The notes under the pieces: generated by a model
What the model saw: only the letters and a program-made list of their open reading frames with translations
Database searches by the model: none
Told to the model about the DNA's origin: nothing
Made by a program: the position numbers and the translations under genes
Source: Paenibacillus sp.
GTDB taxonomy: Bacteria > Bacillota > Bacilli > Paenibacillales > YIM-B00363
Direction: 5' to 3'
Length of the DNA: 64,000 bases
Assembly (NCBI RefSeq): GCF_035645195.1
Contig: NZ_DASQNA010000025.1
Location: 62,001-126,000, forward strand
In this document: one piece after another, positions 51,725-60,631 of the stretch
Layout of the letters: each line of letters opens with the position of its first letter
Position numbering within the stretch: the stretch's first letter is position 1

Positions 51725-53542
51725 TTATTGGTACCACTGCGCCTGCAGCCGATACATTTCCGCGTAATATCCGTTTCCGTCGAGCAGCTCGTCATGCGTC
51801 CCCATCTCTTCGATCCGGCCGTTCTTCATGACGATAATGCGGTCGGCCAACTTCGCCACCCCCAGCCTATGAGAGATGAACACGACCGTCTTCCCTTCGG
51901 CGACCCGCTGGAACTGCCGGTACATCTCCACCTCGGCTTTCGCGTCCAGCGATGCCGTCGGCTCGTCGAGCACGAGCAGCTCGCTGTCGCGGAAATACGC
52001 CCGCGCCACGGCGATTTTTTGCCATTGGCCTCCGGACAGCTCCGTTCCCCCGAATTCTTTGCCGAGCAGCGTGTCGTACGACTCGGGGAGCGTTCGTATG
52101 AAGGAATCCGCGCCGGAAAGCTGCGCCGCCCGCTGCACCCGTTCGTTGCTGCCCCTATGCTCGATGTCCCCGATGCCTATATTGTCGCGGACGCTGAGCA
52201 GCTGATACTTGTGGAAATCTTGAAAGATGGCCGTCGTTCTCGCCCTCCACGCGTTTTTGTCGATTGCGTTCGCGTCGATTCCCTCGATGGTGACGGTCCC
52301 TTCCGTCGGCTTATACAATCCGAGAAGCAGCTTGACGAGCGTCGACTTTCCGCAGCCGTTGTCTCCGATCAACGCAATTTTCTCGCCGGGTCTGATTTCC
52401 AAATCGAGATGGCGCAGCACCGGCCGATCGGTCCCCGGATAAGTGAATCCGACGCTGCGAAATCGAATGCCTTGCCGAAGCGGTACATCTCGCGCCAATG
52501 CGATGCCCGTCCGTTTCTCCTCCGCTAAATCCAAATATTCGAAAAACTCTTCGACGTAACGCAAATCGTTCTGGATGAGCGCGGCAGTCCACATCAAGCC
52601 GTTCAGATTGTGCTGGAACGACTGCACCGCGCGAAGAATGGCCGCGAGCCTGCCGATCGACAGTAAGCCGTTCGTCCCGAGCAGGAACAACCCCATAATG
52701 ACGAGTGCGAAAACAAGCGAATGTCCGGCGGAGCTGACGAGCTGGAGACGAAATACGCGCCCCGCCAGCTTCAGCCGCTCGCCGACCAATCGAGCGTTCA
52801 ACGACGTCCATGCCTGCAGCACATAATGCTTCAACCCGTACAGCCGCAGCTCGGAAGCCGTTTCCCGCGACGTCATCAATTGATGTAAATAATTAAGCTG
52901 CCGTCCGGGCGTCGTCTGCCGCCGATGAAGCAAATATCTTTCTTTCAACGACCTGACCTGCACGAACGTAAAGATAAGGCTGCCCGCGGCGAAAACGAGC
53001 GGTACCGCCCAGTGGATAAACACCAAATAACTTAATGTCGAGACGACGGCTACAAGATCAGCCACGAGATTGAATACGGAGGACAGCGTAGAGATAAAGC
53101 GCCGGTCCATCCCGCGGTTCACCCGCTGCAGGGAGTCGTAAAGTTCGGCTCGATCGAAATCCGCCAATGACAGCCGGTAAGCCTTCTGCATAATCTCGCT
53201 TTGACAGCGTTCCTTGACGATCTCCTGTACCTGGCTTGAAATCAAACGTCCGATCACGTGCATAAGCGCGGAGAACAATAAGGACAGAGTGAAGACGCTC
53301 AACCAAAGGGCCGTCTGCGGAGTCATTCCTTGCCGAGTTTGGACGGCGGCGCCGATCGCATCGACGAGATGCTCCAAGGAAAACAGCACGACAAGCGGAA
53401 GCATGCCTTGCGCCAGCCGGATCGCCAGCACCGATGCGATTCCTTTCGGAGACAGCTTGGCGCACAGCTTGACCAAACGCAGCAGCGTCGCGAAGCCGGT
53501 TCGATACACGTGCCAACGGCGTTTCGGTTCTTCAATCGACAA
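51725..53542 (-). CDS. ABC exporter, NisT/SpaT-like half-transporter (subunit 2)
   Basis: 605 aa from a TTG start, chosen because AAAGGAGGGG lies 7 bases upstream. Six membrane segments (about 30-330) are fused to an ATPase domain with Walker A GDNGCGKST, signature LSGGQWQK, Walker B LLVLDEPTASLD and the switch His in VVFISHRLG. The LSGGQWQ form is typical of lanthipeptide-type half exporters such as NisT and SpaT, but no C39 peptidase domain is present. Its start overlaps the end of subunit 1 by 11 bases, so a heterodimer is likely. The exported substrate is unknown. Confidence 0.88.
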   Translation of the reverse strand: MSIEEPKRRWHVYRTGFATLLRLVKLCAKLSPKGIASVLAIRLAQGMLPLVVLFSLEHLVDAIGAAVQTRQGMTPQTALWLSVFTLSLLFSALMHVIGRLISSQVQEIVKERCQSEIMQKAYRLSLADFDRAELYDSLQRVNRGMDRRFISTLSSVFNLVADLVAVVSTLSYLVFIHWAVPLVFAAGSLIFTFVQVRSLKERYLLHRRQTTPGRQLNYLHQLMTSRETASELRLYGLKHYVLQAWTSLNARLVGERLKLAGRVFRLQLVSSAGHSLVFALVIMGLFLLGTNGLLSIGRLAAILRAVQSFQHNLNGLMWTAALIQNDLRYVEEFFEYLDLAEEKRTGIALARDVPLRQGIRFRSVGFTYPGTDRPVLRHLDLEIRPGEKIALIGDNGCGKSTLVKLLLGLYKPTEGTVTIEGIDANAIDKNAWRARTTAIFQDFHKYQLLSVRDNIGIGDIEHRGSNERVQRAAQLSGADSFIRTLPESYDTLLGKEFGGTELSGGQWQKIAVARAYFRDSELLVLDEPTASLDAKAEVEMYRQFQRVAEGKTVVFISHRLGVAKLADRIIVMKNGRIEEMGTHDELLDGNGYYAEMYRLQAQWYQ

Positions 53543-55391
53543 GCGCCCGCCCCTCCTTTCGACTACGCTGCTCATACCATTGCGACTGCAATCGAAACAG
53601 CGTCGCGTATTCTCCGTTCAGCTCAAGCAATTCGTCGTGGGTTCCGGCCTCCGCCAAGCGGCCGTCCTTCAAGAACAAAATACGGTCGGCGAGCCGAGCC
53701 GAGCCTAACCGGTGGGATACGATGAGTACCGTCTTGCCTTCGGACAGGGCGATAAATTGTTCGTACACCTCGTGCTCCGCGAAGGCGTCCAGCGCCGATG
53801 CAGGTTCGTCCAATATCAACAGCTCCGCATCTCGGAAAGCCGCGCGGGACATCGCGACCTTCTGCCATTGTCCCCCCGACAAGTCCCGCGACTCCTCGTA
53901 TTGCTTCCCTAGCAGCGTGTCGTACCGATTCGGGAACCGCTCGATCGCTGCATGAATGCCGCTTCGCCTCGCCGCGGCTTCCACCATGTCTCGATCCGCG
54001 AGCCGCTCCACGCTGCCGAACCCGATATTTTCGCCGGCCGTCAATTGATAACGCACATACTGTTGGAAGACGGCCGCAGCCGCTTTCCGCCAGCTCGCGG
54101 GGTCGATCTCGGCGAGGTCGATGCCGTCGACCGTAATCCGCCCTTCCGTCGGCTTATACAACCCCAACAACAACAAGCATAACGTGCTTTTGCCCGCCCC
54201 GTTCTCGCCCGCCAAAGCGATGCGCTCGCCCGGCCGCAAATGAAAGCTAACGCGCTCCAATACGGGGCGGGACCGGCCCGGATACGCAAAGCTCACATTG
54301 TCGAAGCGAATGCCGTCTTTCAACGGCAGGGGGGCGGGCAATCCGTTATGGTTCTCTTCCTCGTCGATCTCCAAAAATTCCGGAACGACTCGGAAATTGA
54401 AAAAAAATTGAGCCAGCGCGCTTACCGACGAGGTCGCGGCGACCATCGTTTGCTGCAGCCGGTCGAGCATATAAAACGCCGATACGACCGCGCCGAGCGA
54501 TGCGGCGCCGCGGACGCCGGAGTACGCCGCTGCGCCCATCATGACGAACAGAAATACGAAATATGCCGCTTCCCCTTTTACGATGAGCAGCGACTGTTTT
54601 TTTCTGGCCTGCCACAGCTCCGACATCAGCGCCGCCGTATATTGACGCCACTTGTCGATCACGAACGGCCCGAGCTGAAACAGGCGAAGCTCGGCCGCGG
54701 ATTGCCTGCTTGTCGCCAGTTTCCGCCAATAGCCTTGCATTCTCCTCGTCGGCGATTGCTTGTACGTGACTTCTACGAACCTTTTGTCGCTTACGATATG
54801 AAAATAAAAGACGGGAACGCAGCATACGAGAAACAGCGCGGCGTACCCTGGACTTAGCCGATGGATCGCGTAGAAAATCACAAAAAACTGCATAAAGGCG
54901 CCGATCGCCGAGCCGACCTCCTCCAGCGCCCGCGCGACATACCCTTGCACTCGGACCGCACGTTCCAACTTATCGTAATACGCATCGCTCTCGAACGCTT
55001 CCAGCCGCAATTGCATGGCTTTCGAAAACGTTCGGCGGTTCACGACGAGCGTTACTTTCTCCTCTAACCGCGCCGACAAATACGGACGGATCGCCGAGGC
55101 GAACTGCTGAAACAAAATCGCTCCGACAAGAATGAATATATAGGGAAGGAAATGAGCCGCTACCTTCCAATACGAATCGGACCAGCCGCTAAAAACGGTC
55201 GTCTCGTCGATAAAACGGGTGATCGCGTACACTTCCGCGAGGCCGGTGACGCCCCCGAACACGCTTAACAGCAGCAGCAGGAGCGTCAGCGGCCAAGAAG
55301 CTTCGATCCAGATGGCGCCGATATATTTCGCGATACCGGCGGCTGTTTTCGCCTCGCTCGCGATCGTTTTCCAGCTCCGCATTCGACGCAC
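53532..55391 (-). CDS. ABC exporter, NisT/SpaT-like half-transporter (subunit 1)
   Basis: 619 aa from a GTG start with AAAGGAGG 8 bases upstream. Six membrane segments (about 28-320) and an ATPase domain with Walker A GENGAGKST, signature LSGGQWQK, Walker B LLILDEPASALD and the switch His in VLIVSHRLG. Both catalytic sites of the pair are therefore complete, unlike many heterodimers with one degenerate site. It follows the GH42 gene by 92 bases in the same direction. It may share an operon with the glycosidase genes or have its own promoter. Confidence 0.88.
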   Translation of the reverse strand: MRRMRSWKTIASEAKTAAGIAKYIGAIWIEASWPLTLLLLLLSVFGGVTGLAEVYAITRFIDETTVFSGWSDSYWKVAAHFLPYIFILVGAILFQQFASAIRPYLSARLEEKVTLVVNRRTFSKAMQLRLEAFESDAYYDKLERAVRVQGYVARALEEVGSAIGAFMQFFVIFYAIHRLSPGYAALFLVCCVPVFYFHIVSDKRFVEVTYKQSPTRRMQGYWRKLATSRQSAAELRLFQLGPFVIDKWRQYTAALMSELWQARKKQSLLIVKGEAAYFVFLFVMMGAAAYSGVRGAASLGAVVSAFYMLDRLQQTMVAATSSVSALAQFFFNFRVVPEFLEIDEEENHNGLPAPLPLKDGIRFDNVSFAYPGRSRPVLERVSFHLRPGERIALAGENGAGKSTLCLLLLGLYKPTEGRITVDGIDLAEIDPASWRKAAAAVFQQYVRYQLTAGENIGFGSVERLADRDMVEAAARRSGIHAAIERFPNRYDTLLGKQYEESRDLSGGQWQKVAMSRAAFRDAELLILDEPASALDAFAEHEVYEQFIALSEGKTVLIVSHRLGSARLADRILFLKDGRLAEAGTHDELLELNGEYATLFRLQSQWYEQRSRKEGRALVD

Positions 55392-55483
55392 AGGCACATC
55401 CTCCTTTCCTGCAAAGAAAGAAACCTCCGTTTCCACGTCGATCGGGTGTGGATCAGGAGGTTATAGGTTACCGGACGCAGCGC

Positions 55484-57523
55484 TCACCCCTTTAACACCA
55501 GGACGCCCGCGGGCGGAATGTTCGCGACGCCGCTGACGGCGGTTTCGCTCAGCATATCGATGCGCGGCTCTGCGCCGATGTCCACGGTTTGCACCTCGCC
55601 GGTGTGATTCAAGAGGAACGTGTACCGCGTTCCGTCTTTGATCCGCTGCGTCACTTCCACTCCCGGCGGCGCCTCAAGCGGAGGTTGAATTCCCTTGCGC
55701 GCGCACAGGTGAGCTGCCCACATTCGCAAGAAGGCGGGCTCCGGATCGGAGGCGGTGTACCACGCTTCGCCCTCGCCGAATCGGTGACGCGTCAGCGCCG
55801 GCGATCCCCTGTAAAATTCGTCGGCGAATTCTGCGATGACTTCGGCGCCTTCCGGATGGACGACTTCGCAAACGAGCTCGCACGTATACGTTTCCCCGAG
55901 CGCTTCGTTCTCCCGCTTGACGACGGCGGCGTTCTTCTGATTCGGGAACAGCGCGTCGATCTCCTCCACCCATAGGCCGAGCAGCTTTCTTAGTTCGCCG
56001 GGATATCCGCCGGGCACGATGAGGTCGCTCTCGTTCACAATGCCGCTGAAGAATGTGGCGATCAGCGTTCCGCCGCCTTCGACGAACCGTTCGAGCGACT
56101 TCGCCGCACCCGGCTTCACCATGTAGAGCAGGGGTGCCGCGATGATGTCGTACCGGCTCAAATCGGCGTCGATGCCGACGATATCGGTTTGGATATGGTT
56201 TTGATAGAACGCATCGTAGTATTTTTGGACTTGATCCAAGTATTTCAATCTCGTGGTCGGGCCGCCGCTCAGCTCGACCGCCCACCAATTTTCCCAGTCG
56301 AACAGGATGGCGACCTTGCTCTCCGTGCGCGAGCCGGTCAACGCATCGCCCAGCTTCGCCAGCTCATGTCCGAGCTCCGCGCATTCTCGGAAGACGCGCG
56401 TATGTTCATGCCCCGCGTGGTCGATCACGGCGCCGTGAAATTTCTCGTACGCCCCGAGCGAACGGCGCAGCTGGAAAAACATGATCGTCTCCGCGCCTCT
56501 GGCGATCGCCTGATAGCTCTGCAGCCGCATGATCCCGGGCCGCTTCAACGGGTTGACCGGCTTCCAATTCAGCACGCTCGGGCTCGATTCCATCAGCATG
56601 AACGGCGCGCCGTCCTTAAGTCCTCTCATGAGATCGTACCGAAGCGCCGTATAGCTCGAGGAGGCGTCGCTCGGCGGGTACATATCGAGCGCGACAATAT
56701 CCATATGCTTCGCCCAGGCGGCATAATCGAGCGGTTTATACGTCCCGTTCCCTTGGAAATTCGTCGTGACGACCGCGTCGGGCATGACTTCCTTAATTGC
56801 GTTATATTCGGTTGTATAACATCGCAGCAGGCTTTCGGAAGCGAAACGATAATAGTCGAGGGTCATGCCTTGGAACGCCGTTTTGTCGGAGTCGCCCTTA
56901 TCCAATCCTTCGCTAAGACCGCTCGGCAGCACGATTTCATCCCAATCGTAAAACGTATGTCCCCAAAACCGGGTGTACCACGCTTCGTTCACCTTGTCCA
57001 AGGAGCCGTATCGCTGCTTCAACCATTCTCGAAACGCTCGCTCGCAGCGGTCGCAGTAGCAGCGGATGCCGTACTCGTTATTGACGTGCCACAGGAGCAG
57101 CGCCGGATGGTTCTTATACCGCTCGGCCAGCTTGCGGGCCATTCGAGCGGAATAATGAAGGAAGGTCGGGCTGTTCGGGCACGAATTATGCCTTCTGCCG
57201 AATTTACGTTTATTCCCCTGATAATCCACGGCTAACACGTCCGGATATTTCCGCGCCATCCACGCCGGATGCGCCGCCGTTCCGGTCGCCAAACAGGCGT
57301 ACATCCCGCCCGCATGGAGCAAATCCATGACCTCGTCCAGCCAATCGAACCGGTACGTCTCCTCGTCCGGCTGATTCAACGCCCAAGAGAAGACGTTCAC
57401 CGTCGCGATATCGATGCCGGCGAGCCGGAACAGCCGCATGTCCTCGTCCCAGACCGATTTCGGGAACTGCTCCGGGTTGTAGTCGCCGCCGAATAAAATT
57501 TTAGGAAACGCTATGCCGGGCAT
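55484..57523 (-). CDS. GH42 beta-galactosidase
   Basis: 679 aa, usual for GH42. The start ATG has GAGGAGG 9 bases upstream. The catalytic domain has FGGDYNPEQFP, the acid/base Glu150 in WHVNNEYG and the nucleophile Glu312 in MLMESSPS. The GH42 zinc site is visible as Cys115 in SCPNSP and Cys155/157/160 in RCYCDRC. The trimerisation and small C-terminal domains follow. It should release beta-linked galactose (or arabinose) in the cytoplasm. It overlaps the end of the upstream GH43-like gene by 23 bases. Confidence 0.94.
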   Translation of the reverse strand: MPGIAFPKILFGGDYNPEQFPKSVWDEDMRLFRLAGIDIATVNVFSWALNQPDEETYRFDWLDEVMDLLHAGGMYACLATGTAAHPAWMARKYPDVLAVDYQGNKRKFGRRHNSCPNSPTFLHYSARMARKLAERYKNHPALLLWHVNNEYGIRCYCDRCERAFREWLKQRYGSLDKVNEAWYTRFWGHTFYDWDEIVLPSGLSEGLDKGDSDKTAFQGMTLDYYRFASESLLRCYTTEYNAIKEVMPDAVVTTNFQGNGTYKPLDYAAWAKHMDIVALDMYPPSDASSSYTALRYDLMRGLKDGAPFMLMESSPSVLNWKPVNPLKRPGIMRLQSYQAIARGAETIMFFQLRRSLGAYEKFHGAVIDHAGHEHTRVFRECAELGHELAKLGDALTGSRTESKVAILFDWENWWAVELSGGPTTRLKYLDQVQKYYDAFYQNHIQTDIVGIDADLSRYDIIAAPLLYMVKPGAAKSLERFVEGGGTLIATFFSGIVNESDLIVPGGYPGELRKLLGLWVEEIDALFPNQKNAAVVKRENEALGETYTCELVCEVVHPEGAEVIAEFADEFYRGSPALTRHRFGEGEAWYTASDPEPAFLRMWAAHLCARKGIQPPLEAPPGVEVTQRIKDGTRYTFLLNHTGEVQTVDIGAEPRIDMLSETAVSGVANIPPAGVLVLKG

Positions 57524-58532
57524 CGCGATCCGCCTCCTCGAATATCGGGTCGGATGCGGCGACGCAGATCGTCCGGAATTCCTTCCCGAAATTTTTCGTC
57601 CGGTCTCCTTCCCGGTACAGCCTGCAGCCGGTGTAGAAGTGGTATAGCACGCCGTTATGCGTCACGACCGACGGCTTATGGGCGTGAATCGTATCGATGT
57701 CGTCCCCCGTCCCTACCGCAAGGATGGGCTCGGGAAGCTTTTCCCAATGAAACAAATCTTCCGACACGGCGACGCCTTCTTGCGCGCGCTTATAGTCGTA
57801 CCCGAAGAAGTACATGACCCAGTTCTCGCCGTCGCGCAGGACGCACGGATCGCTGACGAACTTCGAATCCCACGCGTCCGGCGTCACCCGAAGGACCGGA
57901 TTCCCTTCGTATCGCGCCCATGTCCGCAAATCCTTGGAAGACGCGACGCCGATCTGCTCGAGCCATTTGCCGGTTTTCTGGTTTTTCGCATTGTAAAACA
58001 AGTAAAAGGTTCCATCGTGTTCTACGAGACATTCTTTATATAGACCGCCGCGTTCCCAATCGGCGCCCTCTTCCGGCGTCAGGATCGGGTCGGGCAGTCG
58101 ATGCCATTCGAGCAGCCGTTCATCGTCCGTCCAAGCGAGCCCGATACAGGCGGAGCCTTCCTCGTAGCCGTCACCCGGGTAGGAATGATACGCAAGCCAA
58201 TATTTCCCGTCCCATTTTTTCAGCACGGGCGGGGCGTCCATCCGATTTTCGCGGAGCATCCAAGTCCCGGCCACGTTTCTGGAATCCCAGCCGTTTCCTT
58301 CCCCGCGGCGGAGAATGACGGAAAGATGCTCCCAGTGCAGCAAATCGTCGCTGACGGCGAGCGCCGTTTGGTAGCCGATCCCGTCGAATCCGACATACAT
58401 CATGTAAAACTTGCCGCGGTGGCGGAAGACGAACGGGCAATCGACGGCCCGCTCGTCGAACGCGCCCGGCTGTCCCGAGCCGATCAGCACCGGCGTTCCT
58501 CGTTTATACGGGGTTGCATAACGTTCGATCAT
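57501..58532 (-). CDS. GH43/GH32/GH130-like five-bladed propeller glycosidase
   Basis: 343 aa from the ATG at 58532, which overlaps the upstream stop by 4 bases (ATGA). Propeller blade repeats are visible: CPFVFRHRGKFYMMYVGFDG, TALAVSDDLLHWEH, YKECLVEHDGTFYLFYNAKN, VSDPCVLRDGENWVMYFFGY and HKPSVVTHNGVLYHFYTG. The carboxylates in these lines (Asp in FDERAVDCPF, Glu in LYKECLVEH, Asp in VSDPCVL) could form the active site. It lacks a clear GH43 or GH130 signature, so the substrate is unknown. Confidence 0.8.
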   Translation of the reverse strand: MIERYATPYKRGTPVLIGSGQPGAFDERAVDCPFVFRHRGKFYMMYVGFDGIGYQTALAVSDDLLHWEHLSVILRRGEGNGWDSRNVAGTWMLRENRMDAPPVLKKWDGKYWLAYHSYPGDGYEEGSACIGLAWTDDERLLEWHRLPDPILTPEEGADWERGGLYKECLVEHDGTFYLFYNAKNQKTGKWLEQIGVASSKDLRTWARYEGNPVLRVTPDAWDSKFVSDPCVLRDGENWVMYFFGYDYKRAQEGVAVSEDLFHWEKLPEPILAVGTGDDIDTIHAHKPSVVTHNGVLYHFYTGCRLYREGDRTKNFGKEFRTICVAASDPIFEEADRDARHSVS

Positions 58533-60631
58533 TTCGCAGCACCTTCCTTCGCCGCTTCGTCGCCGCGGAATTTCAAGGCGTTGGACAGCACAAGCGCGAT
58601 GATCCAAGAAGGGTTCCACGTATTGCTGCCGCCGCGCTGATGATAATGGGTCGGGTAAAACCCTTCGCCCTGCTCGCCGACGACCGTAAATCCCCATTCC
58701 CCCGGCTCCCTGCAGATGCCTTGCCCCATCGCGTCGAACGACAGCCGCCCCATTCGCTCGTACGTCGGATTGCCGGTTAACCGGCCGAAACGCCATAATT
58801 CGTACGTCGGAAAAAACACATCCAAATGGTGGTTCTGCACGCTCACGCCAGGCCAGCCGACCGCGTTGAAGCCGGCTTCCCGCAGCCTCGATCCGCGGTC
58901 GCACACGGGGTTCCAGACGTAGACGTACGTCAGCAGCCAGTCCGCCGCGATTTCCGCCCAAGCTTTGTATTGTTCTTCCTTCGTGAGATCGAACAGCTCG
59001 TAAGCGGCAAGGAAGAAGTACATGCCCGCCTCTTTGTCTTCGCATTTGGCATCGAGCGTCGAGCGGGCGAACGGTCGTTCGAACGTGGCGGCATGCAGCT
59101 CGTAGTAGCGTAGCAGCGTCTGCTCCGCGCGTGCCAAGTACCGCGATTCGCCCGTTAACCGGAACGCTTTCAGCATCGCGATCGCGCACGGGATGCCGGC
59201 GGCCGTAATCATGTCGTCCGCGGGCGTTCCGTCTTCCAGCCAAGCGGCGGGATAAATTCCCGACGGCAATACCGCGCCGTCGAAGAAGTCGGCCGCATCC
59301 CGCACGGCGTCGACCCACGCGCCGGGCGCCGCCCCTTCCCGCTCCTTGAACAGCATCGCGATGTCCGCAAGGTCGGAGACCGTCTCGCCGTACGCCCTGC
59401 TCGAAACGGCGGGTTGTCCCTTAGACCGGAAATTTTCCCATTGCCCGTCGTTCAGCCGATACGTGCTTCGTCTCAGCCCGGGAGTCATGCTCTTGCTCTC
59501 CCGAACATAAAAGTCGACGGCCCGTCTGCAGCGGTCTATGCGCACGTCGCCGCCGCCTTCGAATCCGATCAAACCGTCGCACCATGCCAGCTTCAAGCAC
59601 TGCCCGGTCCACCCGTACAGGAAATGAGGCGGATGGCGGGAAGCGCTTCCGAACGCATTCGAGTCGTTAAACTTCACGTACCCGGCGGCTCCCTCCGCTT
59701 CCCGCCACCGGTCATCCATCGCGTTCGTCTTGAGCCGAATCATGTCGTGCACCGTCAACGGCTTCGCCCCTTGCGGGTCGAACAACGCAATTCCTTTCTC
59801 CACCGCCTTGCGGAACCCTAAGCCCGTACGTTCGGCCGTTCCCCAGTCGAGCGCGTATTCCTTCGACAGCGAAAACCCGGGCGGGACGTCGACATACCCG
59901 CCGTCGTATGGCTGCGTCTTGCTTTTGCCGACGTACACGACGTCCTTCTCCCCGTTGAACATCAATACGCCGCTGAGAGAGGCGATCGTCGTCGCGCCGC
60001 CGTCGCGCACCGCGCCCAGCGAAAAATAGTTCACCTTGCCGTCCTCGGTTTCTACGTAAGACGGAACGGCGAAGAGCGTCAAATAATGCGCCGCCGCGCG
60101 CCCCGGCCACTCCACGTTGACGCATGGAATCGGCAAGCGGTGTTCCTCGCAAATAAACCCGTTCCCCGGGCCGACGCCCAGTCTCGGCACGACCCGCTCC
60201 GGATCCGCGGAAGGATTGTTGTTATAGATCATGTGCGGAATCGTCGCGTTCTCCGCCGCCCTGGCCGGGAGCTCGAGCGCGACGCCGACGGCCGCATCGG
60301 ACAGCGCGCGGTCCGTCCGGTTGGTCCATACGACCTTGACGTACAGCAGATCATGCCGGCCGAACGAGAAGCTGACGAGAACGTGCAGCGGACCGAGCAT
60401 GCCCGCGATCCGCAGCTCGCCGTTGTTTAGGACGATGTCTTCCCGGCGAAATTGCGTAACGTCGAACCGCCACGGCCTGCCCTCGGAATAGGTCAACAGG
60501 CGCTCCATGCTTCCGTCGAAGTACGCCTCGGCCTGGTTCTCATAGCGCAGAACGAGGCGAACGGAATCCGGCGTCGCCGTCGCTTCCACCCGCTTGCGAC
60601 CGTCAAGGCCGGACAGCGTGTAACGAGTCAT
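58529..60631 (-). CDS. Unknown protein with beta N-domain and (alpha/alpha) barrel-like C-domain
   Basis: 700 aa from the ATG at 60631, with GGAGGGAGG about 9-15 bases upstream; it overlaps the GH2 gene by 29 bases. I do not recognise a named family. Residues 1-330 look beta-rich (MLGPLHVLVSFSFGRHDLLYVK, GVLMFNGEKDVVYVGKSKT). Residues of about 340-690 look like a toroid of paired helices (CLKLAWCDGLIGFEGGG, MFKEREGAAPGAW-type stretches, AYELFDLTKEEQYKAWAEIA), the layout of several glycoside hydrolases and lyases. No signal is seen. Its tight coupling to GH2, GH43-like and GH42 genes suggests a role in the same glycan pathway. Confidence 0.7.
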   Translation of the reverse strand: MTRYTLSGLDGRKRVEATATPDSVRLVLRYENQAEAYFDGSMERLLTYSEGRPWRFDVTQFRREDIVLNNGELRIAGMLGPLHVLVSFSFGRHDLLYVKVVWTNRTDRALSDAAVGVALELPARAAENATIPHMIYNNNPSADPERVVPRLGVGPGNGFICEEHRLPIPCVNVEWPGRAAAHYLTLFAVPSYVETEDGKVNYFSLGAVRDGGATTIASLSGVLMFNGEKDVVYVGKSKTQPYDGGYVDVPPGFSLSKEYALDWGTAERTGLGFRKAVEKGIALFDPQGAKPLTVHDMIRLKTNAMDDRWREAEGAAGYVKFNDSNAFGSASRHPPHFLYGWTGQCLKLAWCDGLIGFEGGGDVRIDRCRRAVDFYVRESKSMTPGLRRSTYRLNDGQWENFRSKGQPAVSSRAYGETVSDLADIAMLFKEREGAAPGAWVDAVRDAADFFDGAVLPSGIYPAAWLEDGTPADDMITAAGIPCAIAMLKAFRLTGESRYLARAEQTLLRYYELHAATFERPFARSTLDAKCEDKEAGMYFFLAAYELFDLTKEEQYKAWAEIAADWLLTYVYVWNPVCDRGSRLREAGFNAVGWPGVSVQNHHLDVFFPTYELWRFGRLTGNPTYERMGRLSFDAMGQGICREPGEWGFTVVGEQGEGFYPTHYHQRGGSNTWNPSWIIALVLSNALKFRGDEAAKEGAAK

